From: Nitrospira sp. ND1
Lineage (GTDB): Bacteria > Nitrospirota > Nitrospiria > Nitrospirales > Nitrospiraceae
DNA length: 64,000 nucleotides
Assembly: GCF_900170025.1 (NCBI RefSeq)
Contig: NZ_FWEX01000006.1
Location: forward strand, 1,821,089 to 1,885,088
Direction of reading: 5' to 3'
This document shows positions 1 to 7,064 of the stretch, one piece after another. The notes under the pieces are model-generated. The model ran no database searches and was not told the origin of the DNA. It saw nothing but the letters and a program-made list of their open reading frames with translations. The first letter of the stretch is position 1. Every line of letters begins with the position of its first letter. A program made the translations under genes and the position numbers.

Positions 1-61
1 TACAATTGTGTGAATTTCACCACAGTGAGCACTTTCAACCATTCAATATAATTCAATATAT

Positions 62-77
62 ATCAATAACTTACGAT
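62..77 (+). promoter_or_regulatory. 16-bp motif shared by the lpxC and suhB upstream regions
   Basis: ATCAATAACTTACGAT lies 76 bp before the lpxC start. An almost identical copy (ATCAATATCTTACGAT, one mismatch) lies at 1985-2000, 83 bp before the suhB start. Both sit in AT-rich DNA that contrasts with the GC-rich genes. It could be a protein-binding site or part of a promoter; its role is not known. Confidence 0.4.
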
Positions 78-89
78 TAATTTAATGCT

Positions 90-105
90 TGGCACAAGCA
101 TTGCT
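90..105 (+). promoter_or_regulatory. sigma-54 (-24/-12) promoter of lpxC
   Basis: TGGCACAAGCATTGCT matches the sigma-54 consensus TGGCAC-N5-TTGC(A/T) exactly, with GG and GC ten bases apart. It ends 32 bp before the GTG start of lpxC, so transcription would begin near position 116 and leave a short leader that carries the GGAGGAGG ribosome-binding site. No better sigma-70 promoter is obvious in the 137 bp seen. The activator is not identified; a sigma-54 activator gene lies at 47168-49294, but no link is shown. Confidence 0.7.
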
Positions 106-137
106 CATCTTGGAGTACACATTACGGAGGAGGCACC

Positions 138-1064
138 GTGCGGTTTCAGCAAACGATCGGATCACCAGTTTCATGTTCGGGTGTCGGGCTCCACTCAGGC
201 CAACCGGTCACGCTGACACTCCGCCCAGCTCCCCCTAATACCGGAATCGTGTTTGTCTATCGCAACGGATCGGAGGAAACCCTCCTCCCGGCTGCGGTCT
301 CAAATAAAGTACCGACCGAGCTCTGCACGGCCATCAGCGTCAACGGCCGTCAAGTGAAGACCATCGAACACCTCCTGTCGGCTTTGGTCGGCATGGAAGT
401 CGACAACGTGTACGCAGAAGTCGATGCAGGGGAAGTCCCCGTGCTGGATGGCAGCGCGAGCCCCTTCGTGCGATTGATTCGTGCGGCCGGCGTGATCCCC
501 CAGACCCGTCGCCAATCGTATGTGAAAATCACGCAACCCATTGAGGTTGTTGATGGAGCACGCCGAGTCAGAATCGAGCCGTCTTCCACCCCGAAGATCA
601 CGTACTCCATTCACTACGATCATCCATTGATCCAAACCCAGTCCTACACCTATGCCTGCTCCGCCTCGGCTTTTGAGCAGGATATTGCAACGGCTCGCAC
701 GTTTGGATTTTTGCACGAAGTCGAAGCCCTGTGGGCCAGAGGCCTCGGAAAAGGCGGGACACTGGACAACACCGTGATTCTGTCCAAAGACGGTGTCGTG
801 AATGAATCGGGCCTGCGCTTCCAGAACGAGTTCGTCCGCCACAAGGTCCTGGACTTGATCGGCGATATCGCGCTTCTCGGCTTCCCGTTCATCGGCCATA
901 TCGTTGCGGAACGATCAGGTCATGCCATGCACACCAGACTCGTTGAGCAAATCCTGGCTCAGCGCGACAAATGGGCCCTCATCACCGGGGAACATGCAGT
1001 CGCGGCATCCGAATCTCGCTCTCCGCTCGGGCTCCTTCGCCCCGCACCATCCCTCGCGATCTAA
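138..1064 (+). CDS. lpxC: UDP-3-O-acyl-N-acetylglucosamine deacetylase LpxC
   Basis: LpxC is the zinc deacetylase that performs the first committed step of lipid A synthesis in the cytoplasm. The 308-residue length is normal for the family. Expected zinc ligands are visible: His78 in TIEHLL, and His235 and Asp239 in HKVLDLIGD. The catalytic His262 follows in RSGHAMH. The DGSASPF loop near residue 104 is also typical. The GTG start is chosen because GGAGGAGG lies just upstream and the protein begins like known LpxC (QQTIGSPVSCSGVGLHSG). It is transcribed alone and is convergent with the minus-strand genes that follow. A sigma-54 promoter at 90-105 suggests that lipid A synthesis here responds to an activator, which is inference. 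Confidence 0.97.
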   Translation: MRFQQTIGSPVSCSGVGLHSGQPVTLTLRPAPPNTGIVFVYRNGSEETLLPAAVSNKVPTELCTAISVNGRQVKTIEHLLSALVGMEVDNVYAEVDAGEVPVLDGSASPFVRLIRAAGVIPQTRRQSYVKITQPIEVVDGARRVRIEPSSTPKITYSIHYDHPLIQTQSYTYACSASAFEQDIATARTFGFLHEVEALWARGLGKGGTLDNTVILSKDGVVNESGLRFQNEFVRHKVLDLIGDIALLGFPFIGHIVAERSGHAMHTRLVEQILAQRDKWALITGEHAVAASESRSPLGLLRPAPSLAI

Positions 1065-1142
1065 CCGCTGCTTCCAAGCACCCGCATACGCAGATACACT
1101 CCTATGCCTATGCCCCATAAGGCCATGGCTGCTTTTAGGCAT

Positions 1143-1180
1143 AAAAAAACGCCGGAGGTAAGTGGCCTTACCCCCGGCGT
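1143..1180 (-). terminator. Rho-independent terminator on the minus strand
   Basis: Read on the minus strand, ACGCCGGGGGTAAG pairs with CTTACCTCCGGCGT around a four-base loop, and a run of seven T follows. It sits 18 bp after the stop of the Lys/Ala-rich peptide gene and faces the end of lpxC. Confidence 0.85.
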
Positions 1181-1197
1181 GTAAATCCTGGTGGGAC

Positions 1198-1254
1198 TTA
1201 CTTCTTCTTCGCTGCCTTCTTCGCTGGTTTCTTCGCTGCCTTCTTCGTTGCCAA
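1198..1254 (-). CDS. 18-residue Lys/Ala-rich basic peptide
   Basis: The peptide reads MATKKAAKKPAKKAAKKK, made almost only of Lys, Ala and Pro. The start codon is TTG, preceded at a proper distance by GGGAGGTGAG, a very strong ribosome-binding site, and the gene is closed by an intrinsic terminator. The composition matches the tails of bacterial histone H1-like proteins (known for HC1 and AlgP-type tails), so nucleoid or RNA binding is a reasonable inference. It lies 53 bp after the stop of the HARE-HTH protein gene on the same strand and may be its operon partner. It is below normal gene-calling size, and expression is not proven. Confidence 0.65.
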   Translation of the reverse strand: MATKKAAKKPAKKAAKKK

Positions 1255-1307
1255 GACTCTCACCTCCCTTCACACATTTAGAGTTGATATGAACTTCTTC
1301 CGCCCGC

Positions 1308-1817
1308 TTACACTACTGCCGTTAACTCCTGGGTCATCACCGCAAACGTGTTCGGTCCGACTTTCTGGAATCGCTTATCCCGCTTTAATGATGTCGCCAC
1401 AGACGTCAATGGTGTCTTACCCTTGATCTGCAAACCGCCCTCCAGGAGGCGCTGCAAGAGCTCCTTGGCATGCATCGGCCGGCTGGCTTCGCGGAGAATC
1501 TGATAGGCAGCCTCCGGGACGCTCTTTCCGACATACTTGCTTTTGCCGAGCAGGATTTCACGCGATTGGTCCGTGACATCGGTCACAGGGAGAGGTCGAA
1601 TACCTTTTTCATCGGTAATAATCTGACTGGAGAGGCTCGCCAGCTTGGCCTTGTCGGCTTCAACGCGATACAGCGTTTCCGCCAGCTCCAGGTATTTCTT
1701 GATCATCGCGATTTCGTCGTCGAGCCGACGCCGCTTTTTCTCAAGCTCCTGGTAGCGATTCCGATAGGCGCTGATCCGCTGCTCCAAGCCCACCAGAATG
1801 TCGGTCAATTCTTCCAC
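1308..1817 (-). CDS. Coiled-coil protein with C-terminal HARE-HTH-like domain
   Basis: This 169-residue cytoplasmic protein has an N-terminal charged coiled coil (roughly residues 5-60, rich in Glu/Arg/Lys with heptad Leu/Ile) and a C-terminal segment of about 70 residues. The segment containing PMHAKELLQRLLEGG and TSLKRDKRF resembles the HARE-HTH (HB1/ASXL/restriction-endonuclease) fold. That fold is found in RNA polymerase delta subunit and chromatin-linked proteins, so nucleic-acid or polymerase binding is inferred. The GTG start at 1817 is preferred over longer versions because GAGGA precedes it at seven bases and the promoter at 1846-1874 would place the transcript start near 1839. The Lys/Ala peptide follows it. 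Confidence 0.7.
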   Translation of the reverse strand: MEELTDILVGLEQRISAYRNRYQELEKKRRRLDDEIAMIKKYLELAETLYRVEADKAKLASLSSQIITDEKGIRPLPVTDVTDQSREILLGKSKYVGKSVPEAAYQILREASRPMHAKELLQRLLEGGLQIKGKTPLTSVATSLKRDKRFQKVGPNTFAVMTQELTAVV

Positions 1818-1845
1818 AAGCAAGTCCTCAATAAAGCATACTTGC

Positions 1846-1874
1846 TTTATAGCAAGTGAATCATTTTCTGTCAA
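1846..1874 (-). promoter_or_regulatory. Sigma-70 promoter with inverted repeat over the -10
   Basis: On the minus strand TTGACA and TATAAA are exactly 17 bases apart, a near-consensus promoter for the HARE-HTH gene. The -10 box lies inside the palindrome CTTGCTATAAAGCAAG, and CACTTG recurs at the -35 side, which would suit a repressor or self-binding by the gene product. Confidence 0.75.
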
Positions 1875-2067
1875 GTGATTCAAAACAACTATTTGATCGC
1901 ATTCCACGCGTGTGCAAGCCGAATGCATACAATGCCTAACCAAGCCTTGTCATACAAGAACAAGCGTTTTGCGTATCGTTATTTATCAATATCTTACGAT
2001 GAGTTAACAGGGCCAGACGAAGTCTTTTGGAACGCTTGGACGTGAGTCGTGGTAGGATGCGGCTTCT

Positions 2068-2889
2068 ATGCAGACCTCTGATCGTCCCTCTCCAGAAGAT
2101 TGCTCCTCATTTCTTGCGACCGCGATCCGAGCGGCCGAAGCAGCCGGAACCGTGCTCCTGGAGCATGCCCGCTCCGGATTTCGCATCGACTATAAGGCGG
2201 CCATCAATCTTGTGACCGATGCGGATCGAGGCGCGGAAGAAAGCATCGTGTGCACCATTCTCTCCGCCCACCCGTCCCATCGGATCCTTGCCGAGGAACG
2301 CGGGGAGGATGGGGCCACGGACTCCCCATATCGATGGATTATCGATCCTCTGGACGGCACCACCAACTTCGCCCATGGATTCCCGTTTTACTCCGTCTCG
2401 ATCGGCCTGGAATGTGACGGGGAATGCATCGTGGGTGTCGTGCTGGACCCGGTTCGCCGGGAGTTATTCACCGCTGTTCTGGGGCAAGGCGCGTACCTGA
2501 ACGGCGAGCGCCTTCGCGTGTCGACGATTGAGACGCTTGAGCACTCGCTGCTGGTCACCGGCTTCGCGTACAACATCCGTGAGACCACCGACAATAATCT
2601 CGACCACTTTTCCCGCATCTCACTCCGCGCACAAGGCGTCCGCCGCACCGGTTCAGCCGCATTGGATCTCAGCTATGTGGCAGCCGGCCGATTCGACGGG
2701 TATTGGGAAGTGAAGCTGAGTCCATGGGACATGGCCGCCGGCGTTGTGATTCTCCGGGAGGCCGGGGGAGTCGTGTCAGGCTTCAGCAGGGACCGATTTT
2801 CATTGTACGGACAGGAGCTTGTCGCCACTAACGGGCACATTCACGAGCACTTGCTTCGCGCCATCAATCAGCACCCCGATCCTCACTGA
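2068..2889 (+). CDS. suhB: Inositol-1-monophosphatase family protein (SuhB-like)
   Basis: This 273-residue protein belongs to the Mg-dependent inositol monophosphatase family, which removes phosphate from inositol phosphates and related sugar phosphates. In E. coli SuhB also takes part in rRNA transcription complexes. The metal-binding signatures are intact: Glu76/Glu77 in LAEERGE, DPLDGTTNF starting at Asp93, and WDMAAG near residue 217. It has no signal peptide. Upstream, an AT-rich stretch carries the 16-bp motif shared with lpxC. Cellular substrate is not predictable from sequence; the family call is firm, the symbol less so. Confidence 0.88.
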   Translation: MQTSDRPSPEDCSSFLATAIRAAEAAGTVLLEHARSGFRIDYKAAINLVTDADRGAEESIVCTILSAHPSHRILAEERGEDGATDSPYRWIIDPLDGTTNFAHGFPFYSVSIGLECDGECIVGVVLDPVRRELFTAVLGQGAYLNGERLRVSTIETLEHSLLVTGFAYNIRETTDNNLDHFSRISLRAQGVRRTGSAALDLSYVAAGRFDGYWEVKLSPWDMAAGVVILREAGGVVSGFSRDRFSLYGQELVATNGHIHEHLLRAINQHPDPH

Positions 2890-3032
2890 TCAGCATCGAT
2901 TCCAGCCGGCGATCCCGAGCAATTCATCTCCGACCACGGAAACACCACGCCGCCGGCCGTCCCATGTACAGCGCGATATTTGATGCGGTATCATGCCGCT
3001 CTCACATGTCAGACTGAAGGAGCGCACGCACC

Positions 3033-3302
3033 ATGGCAAGCCAAGTCCCTCCGCAAAAACCAGTCGCCCCAGCGGCGAATCCGCAGGATGTCTGGGATGT
3101 CGAACTCTTACACGTCCACGTGTCACGCAAAGGACAACTCGTCAATGCCGAATGGGCGCTGCACCCTCAGATCAAGGCAGACTTGAGCGCGGAAGAATGG
3201 AAAGAACTCGGGGAACTCATGAGCAAAGTCACCACCATCGTCGGACACCGTTTTTCTCAGGCCCTCGGCGAGGCCGATCCCGCCCCTCCGGGTAACGCCT
3301 AA
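3033..3302 (+). CDS. Small hypothetical protein, 89 residues
   Basis: The gene has a good GAAGGAG ribosome-binding site before its ATG and coding-like third positions. The product is cytoplasmic, with a Pro/Ala-rich start, a beta-like segment (VWDVELLHVHVSRKGQLVNAEW is the predicted core, residues 20-42) and an amphipathic helix rich in Glu/Lys (residues 50-70). I do not recognise a family. It lies between suhB and the AhpD-like gene on the same strand and could be co-transcribed with the latter (gap 89 bp). Confidence 0.6.
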   Translation: MASQVPPQKPVAPAANPQDVWDVELLHVHVSRKGQLVNAEWALHPQIKADLSAEEWKELGELMSKVTTIVGHRFSQALGEADPAPPGNA

Positions 3303-3391
3303 CGCATCGGACACTGAAAATCCGCTGATCGCTCGCCGACGCCATATCGTGTCCGGAACGAACCACACCTACTCACCCTGCGAGGTTATCC

Positions 3392-3724
3392 ATGGACTGT
3401 TATTACCATTCGAAGGATCTCGGCAAATTCGGAGACATGGGGAAGGGCAACCCGGTGCTGTGGGAAAAGTTCATGAGTTATTACAGCGCCGTCTTCGCGG
3501 AAGGGGCGCTGACGGAACGGGAGAAAGCGCTGATTGCGCTCGGCGTGGCCCATGCCGTGCAATGCCCGTACTGCATCGATGCCTACACACAGGCCTGCTT
3601 GGAAAAGGGATCGAATACCGAAGAAATGACCGAAGCCGTCCATGTCGCCTGCGCGATCCGCGGCGGAGCGTCACTCGTACACGGCGTGCAGATGCGAAAC
3701 GTCACTGAGAAGCTGTCGATGTAG
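3392..3724 (+). CDS. AhpD-like protein of the arsenosugar-biosynthesis-associated type
   Basis: This 110-residue carboxymuconolactone decarboxylase/AhpD-fold protein has the redox-active CxxC motif QCPYCIDAY (Cys58 and Cys61) with its helix partners. The sequence around YYHSKDLGKFGDMGKG and the conserved CIRGGASLVHGVQMRN-like end match the subfamily found beside arsenosugar synthesis genes (arsM/arsS). In this window no arsM, arsS or other arsenic gene is present, so the protein is an orphan of that pathway or does a general thiol-peroxidase job. It is convergent with the radical SAM gene that ends 36 bp away. Confidence 0.75.
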   Translation: MDCYYHSKDLGKFGDMGKGNPVLWEKFMSYYSAVFAEGALTEREKALIALGVAHAVQCPYCIDAYTQACLEKGSNTEEMTEAVHVACAIRGGASLVHGVQMRNVTEKLSM

Positions 3725-3760
3725 GGGAGGGGAGAAGGACGGAAGAGACGCAGAATCCGC

Positions 3761-5626
3761 TCAGTAGTAGGGGTGCTCGGGTATGGCCAGCGTGAAATAC
3801 TTCCCGCGCTCTTCATATAGAATGCGACGACTCGTCAAGATGCCAAGCGCCTCGGTCAGCTCGTCTTCCGAGCATGCCATGTCACGCGTTGCCTCGCTCA
3901 GCGCCGCCCGAATCTGCTCCCGACTCTTCGCAGCCTCGTTGCACGCCTCGATGATGCCCGCCGCAGGCCAGTCGTACCGTCGTCTCGTAGGCATCTGTGG
4001 ATTACGCCCGTCATAGATCGTGACATACTCCATGGCCTTGGAGTAATACAAAAACGGCCGGTCGCTGCTGCGCGCCAGCCGCTGCCATTCCTTCACCAAG
4101 CCGATCAATTCCTGATAGACGTGGGGATCCACCGGCCAGTCGTCGAGTTCATACTCGAAATCGTAGGCGATCTTGCGCAGATCGACGCGCGCCGCATCAT
4201 ACACATATTCATAGGCTGTCCCCGGACCCGTGATGCGCACGCCGTACTCATGCGGTCTCGTAAAGTAGGGACTGAACCGTTGCAACCAGAATTTCCCGGT
4301 CGCCTCCGGCGCTTGCAAATGGAACAGGGACGGCAGGAGATCGATCTGCCGCCGATAGTCCTCATTCGTCTCGCCGGGAAAGCCGAGCAGAATATTCCAG
4401 GATACCGACACTCGGTAGTAACAACTCCACTTGAGGCAAATGATGTTCTGCATGGGCGTCACGCCCTTGTCCATCGCTTTCAACTGCGAGAGACTGAGGC
4501 TTTCCAACCCGGGCTGCATGCACTTCACGCCCCCCACGGCCAGCGTCCGGATCTGGCTCTTCTGCAGATTGCTCTTGGTTTCGATAAACACATCCAGATC
4601 GCAGTGCTCGGCGGCAAACCGGCCGAACAGATTCTCGACATATTTCATATCGATGATGTTGTCCACCAGCCGGAACCGTGTCGTATCGTAGCGACTCGAC
4701 AGATACGCCATCTCGCGAGCGACCTGTTCAGACGACTTGGCGCGGAATTTCATACTCTGCGCATTCAGCCCGCAGAAGGTGCAATGGTGCTTCTCACCCC
4801 ACCAGCAACCGCGTGAGCCTTCGTACAATAGAATACGATCCAGGCCGCGCGACGCCTCAGTGCCGAGTTCGGCCAGCAGATGATAATAGTCGTCGTAGTC
4901 CGGCGGGCCGGTCTGTGCGAACTCCGTGAAGAGCGCGGTATTCGACTCACATCGAATGTCGCCCTGCTCCCGATACGTCACCCCTTTCGGGCAGGGCCCG
5001 GCCGATCCGCTCAGGATATGGGTCACCAATGCTGGGAACGTCACCTCACCTTCACCCACGACCACATGGTCGATGAACGGAAAGGCGCGAAAGTATTCCA
5101 ACCCCATCTCGCCGTCATAGTTGGCGCCACCGAACACGATCTTCACGTCCGGATACAAATCCTTGATGAGCTTCGCCATGGTCAGACTGGCCACGTTTTG
5201 ATCGAAGGTGGACGTGAACCCCACGATCTTGTACTGGCCCCAATCGATGCCGGTCATGGCTCCGGTCAGGAATTGCGGCGCGGTCCGCGTGGCCATCTCC
5301 TCGAAGAACGAAATTGGCTGGCCGCTCTCCCGGGCAATCTGCTCGAACACCGGCTTGAACACCCTCGGATACTCGGCCCGTTTGGGGTTGTCGCGAAACA
5401 GCAGATAGGAGAAGAGCCACTCGCCGAACAGCGCGCGTTTCTCGCAAATCGATTCGTAGAGAGGAATCCCGATCTTGTGCGCGAATCGCACATTGAGGTG
5501 ATGACACTCGACCCCGATGCCCTTCGCTTTCAACAGCGCCGACAACGTGCCCAATTGAATGGAAGGATACTTCGAAAAACTGAAGGGCATGTTGACGAGC
5601 GCCACCTGGGCCTGGGAGCTACTCAT
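3761..5626 (-). CDS. B12-binding radical SAM protein, RiPP-maturation type
   Basis: This 621-residue enzyme has an N-terminal B12-binding-like Rossmann region (residues 1-200, with FGGANYDGEMG and VVGEGE), then a radical SAM core. Its iron-sulfur cysteines have the unusual spacing Cys274-x7-Cys282-x2-Cys285 within SRGCWWGEKHHCTFCGLN, the signature I associate with RiPP maturation radical SAM protein 1 (rSAM_ocin_1). A winged-helix-like tail ends the protein. The ATG overlaps the end of an upstream 69-residue ORF by eight bases, so the two are translationally coupled. Such enzymes modify ribosomally made peptides by methylation or other radical chemistry; the substrate here is inferred to be the coupled peptide. 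Confidence 0.85.
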   Translation of the reverse strand: MSSSQAQVALVNMPFSFSKYPSIQLGTLSALLKAKGIGVECHHLNVRFAHKIGIPLYESICEKRALFGEWLFSYLLFRDNPKRAEYPRVFKPVFEQIARESGQPISFFEEMATRTAPQFLTGAMTGIDWGQYKIVGFTSTFDQNVASLTMAKLIKDLYPDVKIVFGGANYDGEMGLEYFRAFPFIDHVVVGEGEVTFPALVTHILSGSAGPCPKGVTYREQGDIRCESNTALFTEFAQTGPPDYDDYYHLLAELGTEASRGLDRILLYEGSRGCWWGEKHHCTFCGLNAQSMKFRAKSSEQVAREMAYLSSRYDTTRFRLVDNIIDMKYVENLFGRFAAEHCDLDVFIETKSNLQKSQIRTLAVGGVKCMQPGLESLSLSQLKAMDKGVTPMQNIICLKWSCYYRVSVSWNILLGFPGETNEDYRRQIDLLPSLFHLQAPEATGKFWLQRFSPYFTRPHEYGVRITGPGTAYEYVYDAARVDLRKIAYDFEYELDDWPVDPHVYQELIGLVKEWQRLARSSDRPFLYYSKAMEYVTIYDGRNPQMPTRRRYDWPAAGIIEACNEAAKSREQIRAALSEATRDMACSEDELTEALGILTSRRILYEERGKYFTLAIPEHPYY

Positions 5627-5828
5627 AAGATCCCCAGTCCAGCCGGCACAAGGCGGGGGCCAAACCCGGAGAAGTCATGGACATCGTCACGAGACAGTCG
5701 AGACCGAAGCTCGCCGCGGGCGCCCGCAGAGAGGACGACGCAGGCGTATTCACCGCAATCCGTCGAGGAGGCCGAGCGAGAACGTCCGCGCCGAGCGAGA
5801 GGATCGGCTGTCGCAGTAGATGCGCCAT
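5619..5828 (-). CDS. 69-residue peptide coupled to the radical SAM gene (candidate RiPP precursor)
   Basis: The ATG is preceded by AGGAGAAATC, a strong ribosome-binding site, 12 bp after the stop of the pterin dehydratase gene. The last codons overlap the radical SAM start. The product begins MAHLLRQPILSLGADV, is Ala/Ser/Pro/Leu rich, has two Cys (residues 45 and 61) and ends in CRLDWGSYE, rich in residues that radical SAM enzymes modify. It has no membrane segment and no family I recognise; no Nif11 or nitrile-hydratase leader is visible. Position and coupling make it the natural candidate substrate, but a regulatory leader ORF is also possible. Confidence 0.6.
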   Translation of the reverse strand: MAHLLRQPILSLGADVLARPPRRIAVNTPASSSLRAPAASFGLDCLVTMSMTSPGLAPALCRLDWGSYE

Positions 5829-5840
5829 GATTTCTCCTGG

Positions 5841-6188
5841 TTAGGCCCCCGCCCGGAACGGTTCAAACTCTCGATCCGCTTTGGCGGCCAGATAAAAATC
5901 GCTCTCCGTGAGGCCGTTGATCTTGTGTGTCCAGATCTCGACTTTACATTTTCCCCAGGCTACATACAGATCCGGGTGATGGCCCTCGGCTTCAGCCACT
6001 GCGCCGACCTTATTCGCAAATGCCAGCGACTGCGCAAAATCCTTGAATGTATAAAGCCGTTCGAGATGGCCTTGGGCATTCAGCGACCACCCACGCCCCA
6101 CCTCTTGCAACAAGGTCTGTGTACGATCGACGGGGAGGGGAGGGACTCCGCCTCGACAGGGAATACATTTATTGTCGGCCAGACTCAT
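5841..6188 (-). CDS. phhB: Pterin-4a-carbinolamine dehydratase
   Basis: This 115-residue protein is 4a-hydroxytetrahydrobiopterin dehydratase (PCD/DCoH fold), which recycles the pterin cofactor of aromatic amino acid hydroxylases and occurs widely in bacteria without them. The conserved core EGHHPDLYVAWGKCKVEIWTH shows the paired catalytic His residues and the H-x-P motif. The start at 6188 is chosen because GGAG precedes that ATG; a longer reading adds an unlikely N-terminus. It is the first gene of a tight trio with the 69-residue peptide and the radical SAM gene. No pterin hydroxylase lies nearby, so its link to the trio is unexplained. Confidence 0.85.
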   Translation of the reverse strand: MSLADNKCIPCRGGVPPLPVDRTQTLLQEVGRGWSLNAQGHLERLYTFKDFAQSLAFANKVGAVAEAEGHHPDLYVAWGKCKVEIWTHKINGLTESDFYLAAKADREFEPFRAGA

Positions 6189-6274
6189 GACATCTCCTTC
6201 GCAGACGGTGACAGCCGTCGGTCGTTTCAACAAGGGGCTATTCTACGAGTTGCCCGTTCGGTCCCGCAACCGCC

Positions 6275-6763
6275 CTATCGCCCTGACGGTTGTGCGACCC
6301 TGTGTTCATCCATCACGGCATGCCCTCGTTCGAAAAAGAGCCCTCGATTGATGTCGCCCACGCTGACCATCCCGACCAATGTCCCCTTCTCGACCACCGG
6401 AATCCGGCGAAAATTTTTCAAGCCCATATAGGACGCGGCTTCAAGCACCGGGGTCCGTGGCGTCACTGTCAGCGGATTCAGGCTCATGACCTCCTCAACT
6501 CGTTGAGTGAGGACGTCCGCATAGCCCTCCTCCATCTCCACAAAATCCCGGCTGTGCACATTGTCATGAATATATTCGCCGTAATTGGGATAAAGAGGAA
6601 TCAAGACATCGCGCAGCGTCACCATGCCGATCAAGAGCTCACCGTCCTCGACGACCGGAATGGCGCCGCAATGACGACTCAGCATCTTGGTGACCACGCT
6701 ACGGACCGACTCATTTCGCCTGGCCGTGACCACCCCGGTAGACATGACATCCTGGACAAGCAT
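6275..6763 (-). CDS. Tandem CBS-domain protein
   Basis: The 162-residue cytoplasmic protein consists of two CBS domains (about residues 5-62 and 85-145), beginning MLVQDVMSTGVVTARRNESV and repeating EVMSLNPLTVTPRTPVLEAA. CBS pairs bind adenosine nucleotides and act as energy or ion-strength sensors. No effector domain is attached, so it may work through a partner. AAAGGAGG lies before the ATG. It is 86 bp upstream of the pterin dehydratase gene on the same strand and may be the first gene of that operon. Confidence 0.9.
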   Translation of the reverse strand: MLVQDVMSTGVVTARRNESVRSVVTKMLSRHCGAIPVVEDGELLIGMVTLRDVLIPLYPNYGEYIHDNVHSRDFVEMEEGYADVLTQRVEEVMSLNPLTVTPRTPVLEAASYMGLKNFRRIPVVEKGTLVGMVSVGDINRGLFFERGHAVMDEHRVAQPSGR

Positions 6764-7064
6764 GGCAGCCTCCTTTCACACAGGGCGACTCGCAGAGGAG
6801 TCACCGGAAGGGGAATGTATTCTGCATCATCACTCGCTCTGATCCAAGTCACCTCCGGCCACATCATCCGATCCTGGCAGAGCCGGGACCGGGTCCGCCG
6901 CTCACCATCGTACCAACTCACCGGGGGTGAGCCCCTCGGCGTTCTTTGCAGACTTACGCGAAATATGGTAGGGAAGTGGCGTTCGAAAAGAAAGCCCCTC
7001 CCTGCAGCCGGTCAACGCAGGATCGGGGAGGGCCCTCTCCCAGGGCATCTCACGCGAGGTCGCT
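6764..7064. other. Intergenic region without recognised gene
   Basis: About 300 bp separate the CBS gene and the GDPD gene, which are transcribed away from each other. It must hold both promoters, but I see no clear consensus. GGGGAGGGCCCTCTCCC at 7025-7041 can fold into a small hairpin just before the GDPD coding region. Confidence 0.4.

Noticed and set aside
4880-5830. 316-codon plus-strand frame opposite the radical SAM gene
   Set aside because: Antisense to a well-supported enzyme and rich in Arg/His/Gly as shadows are.
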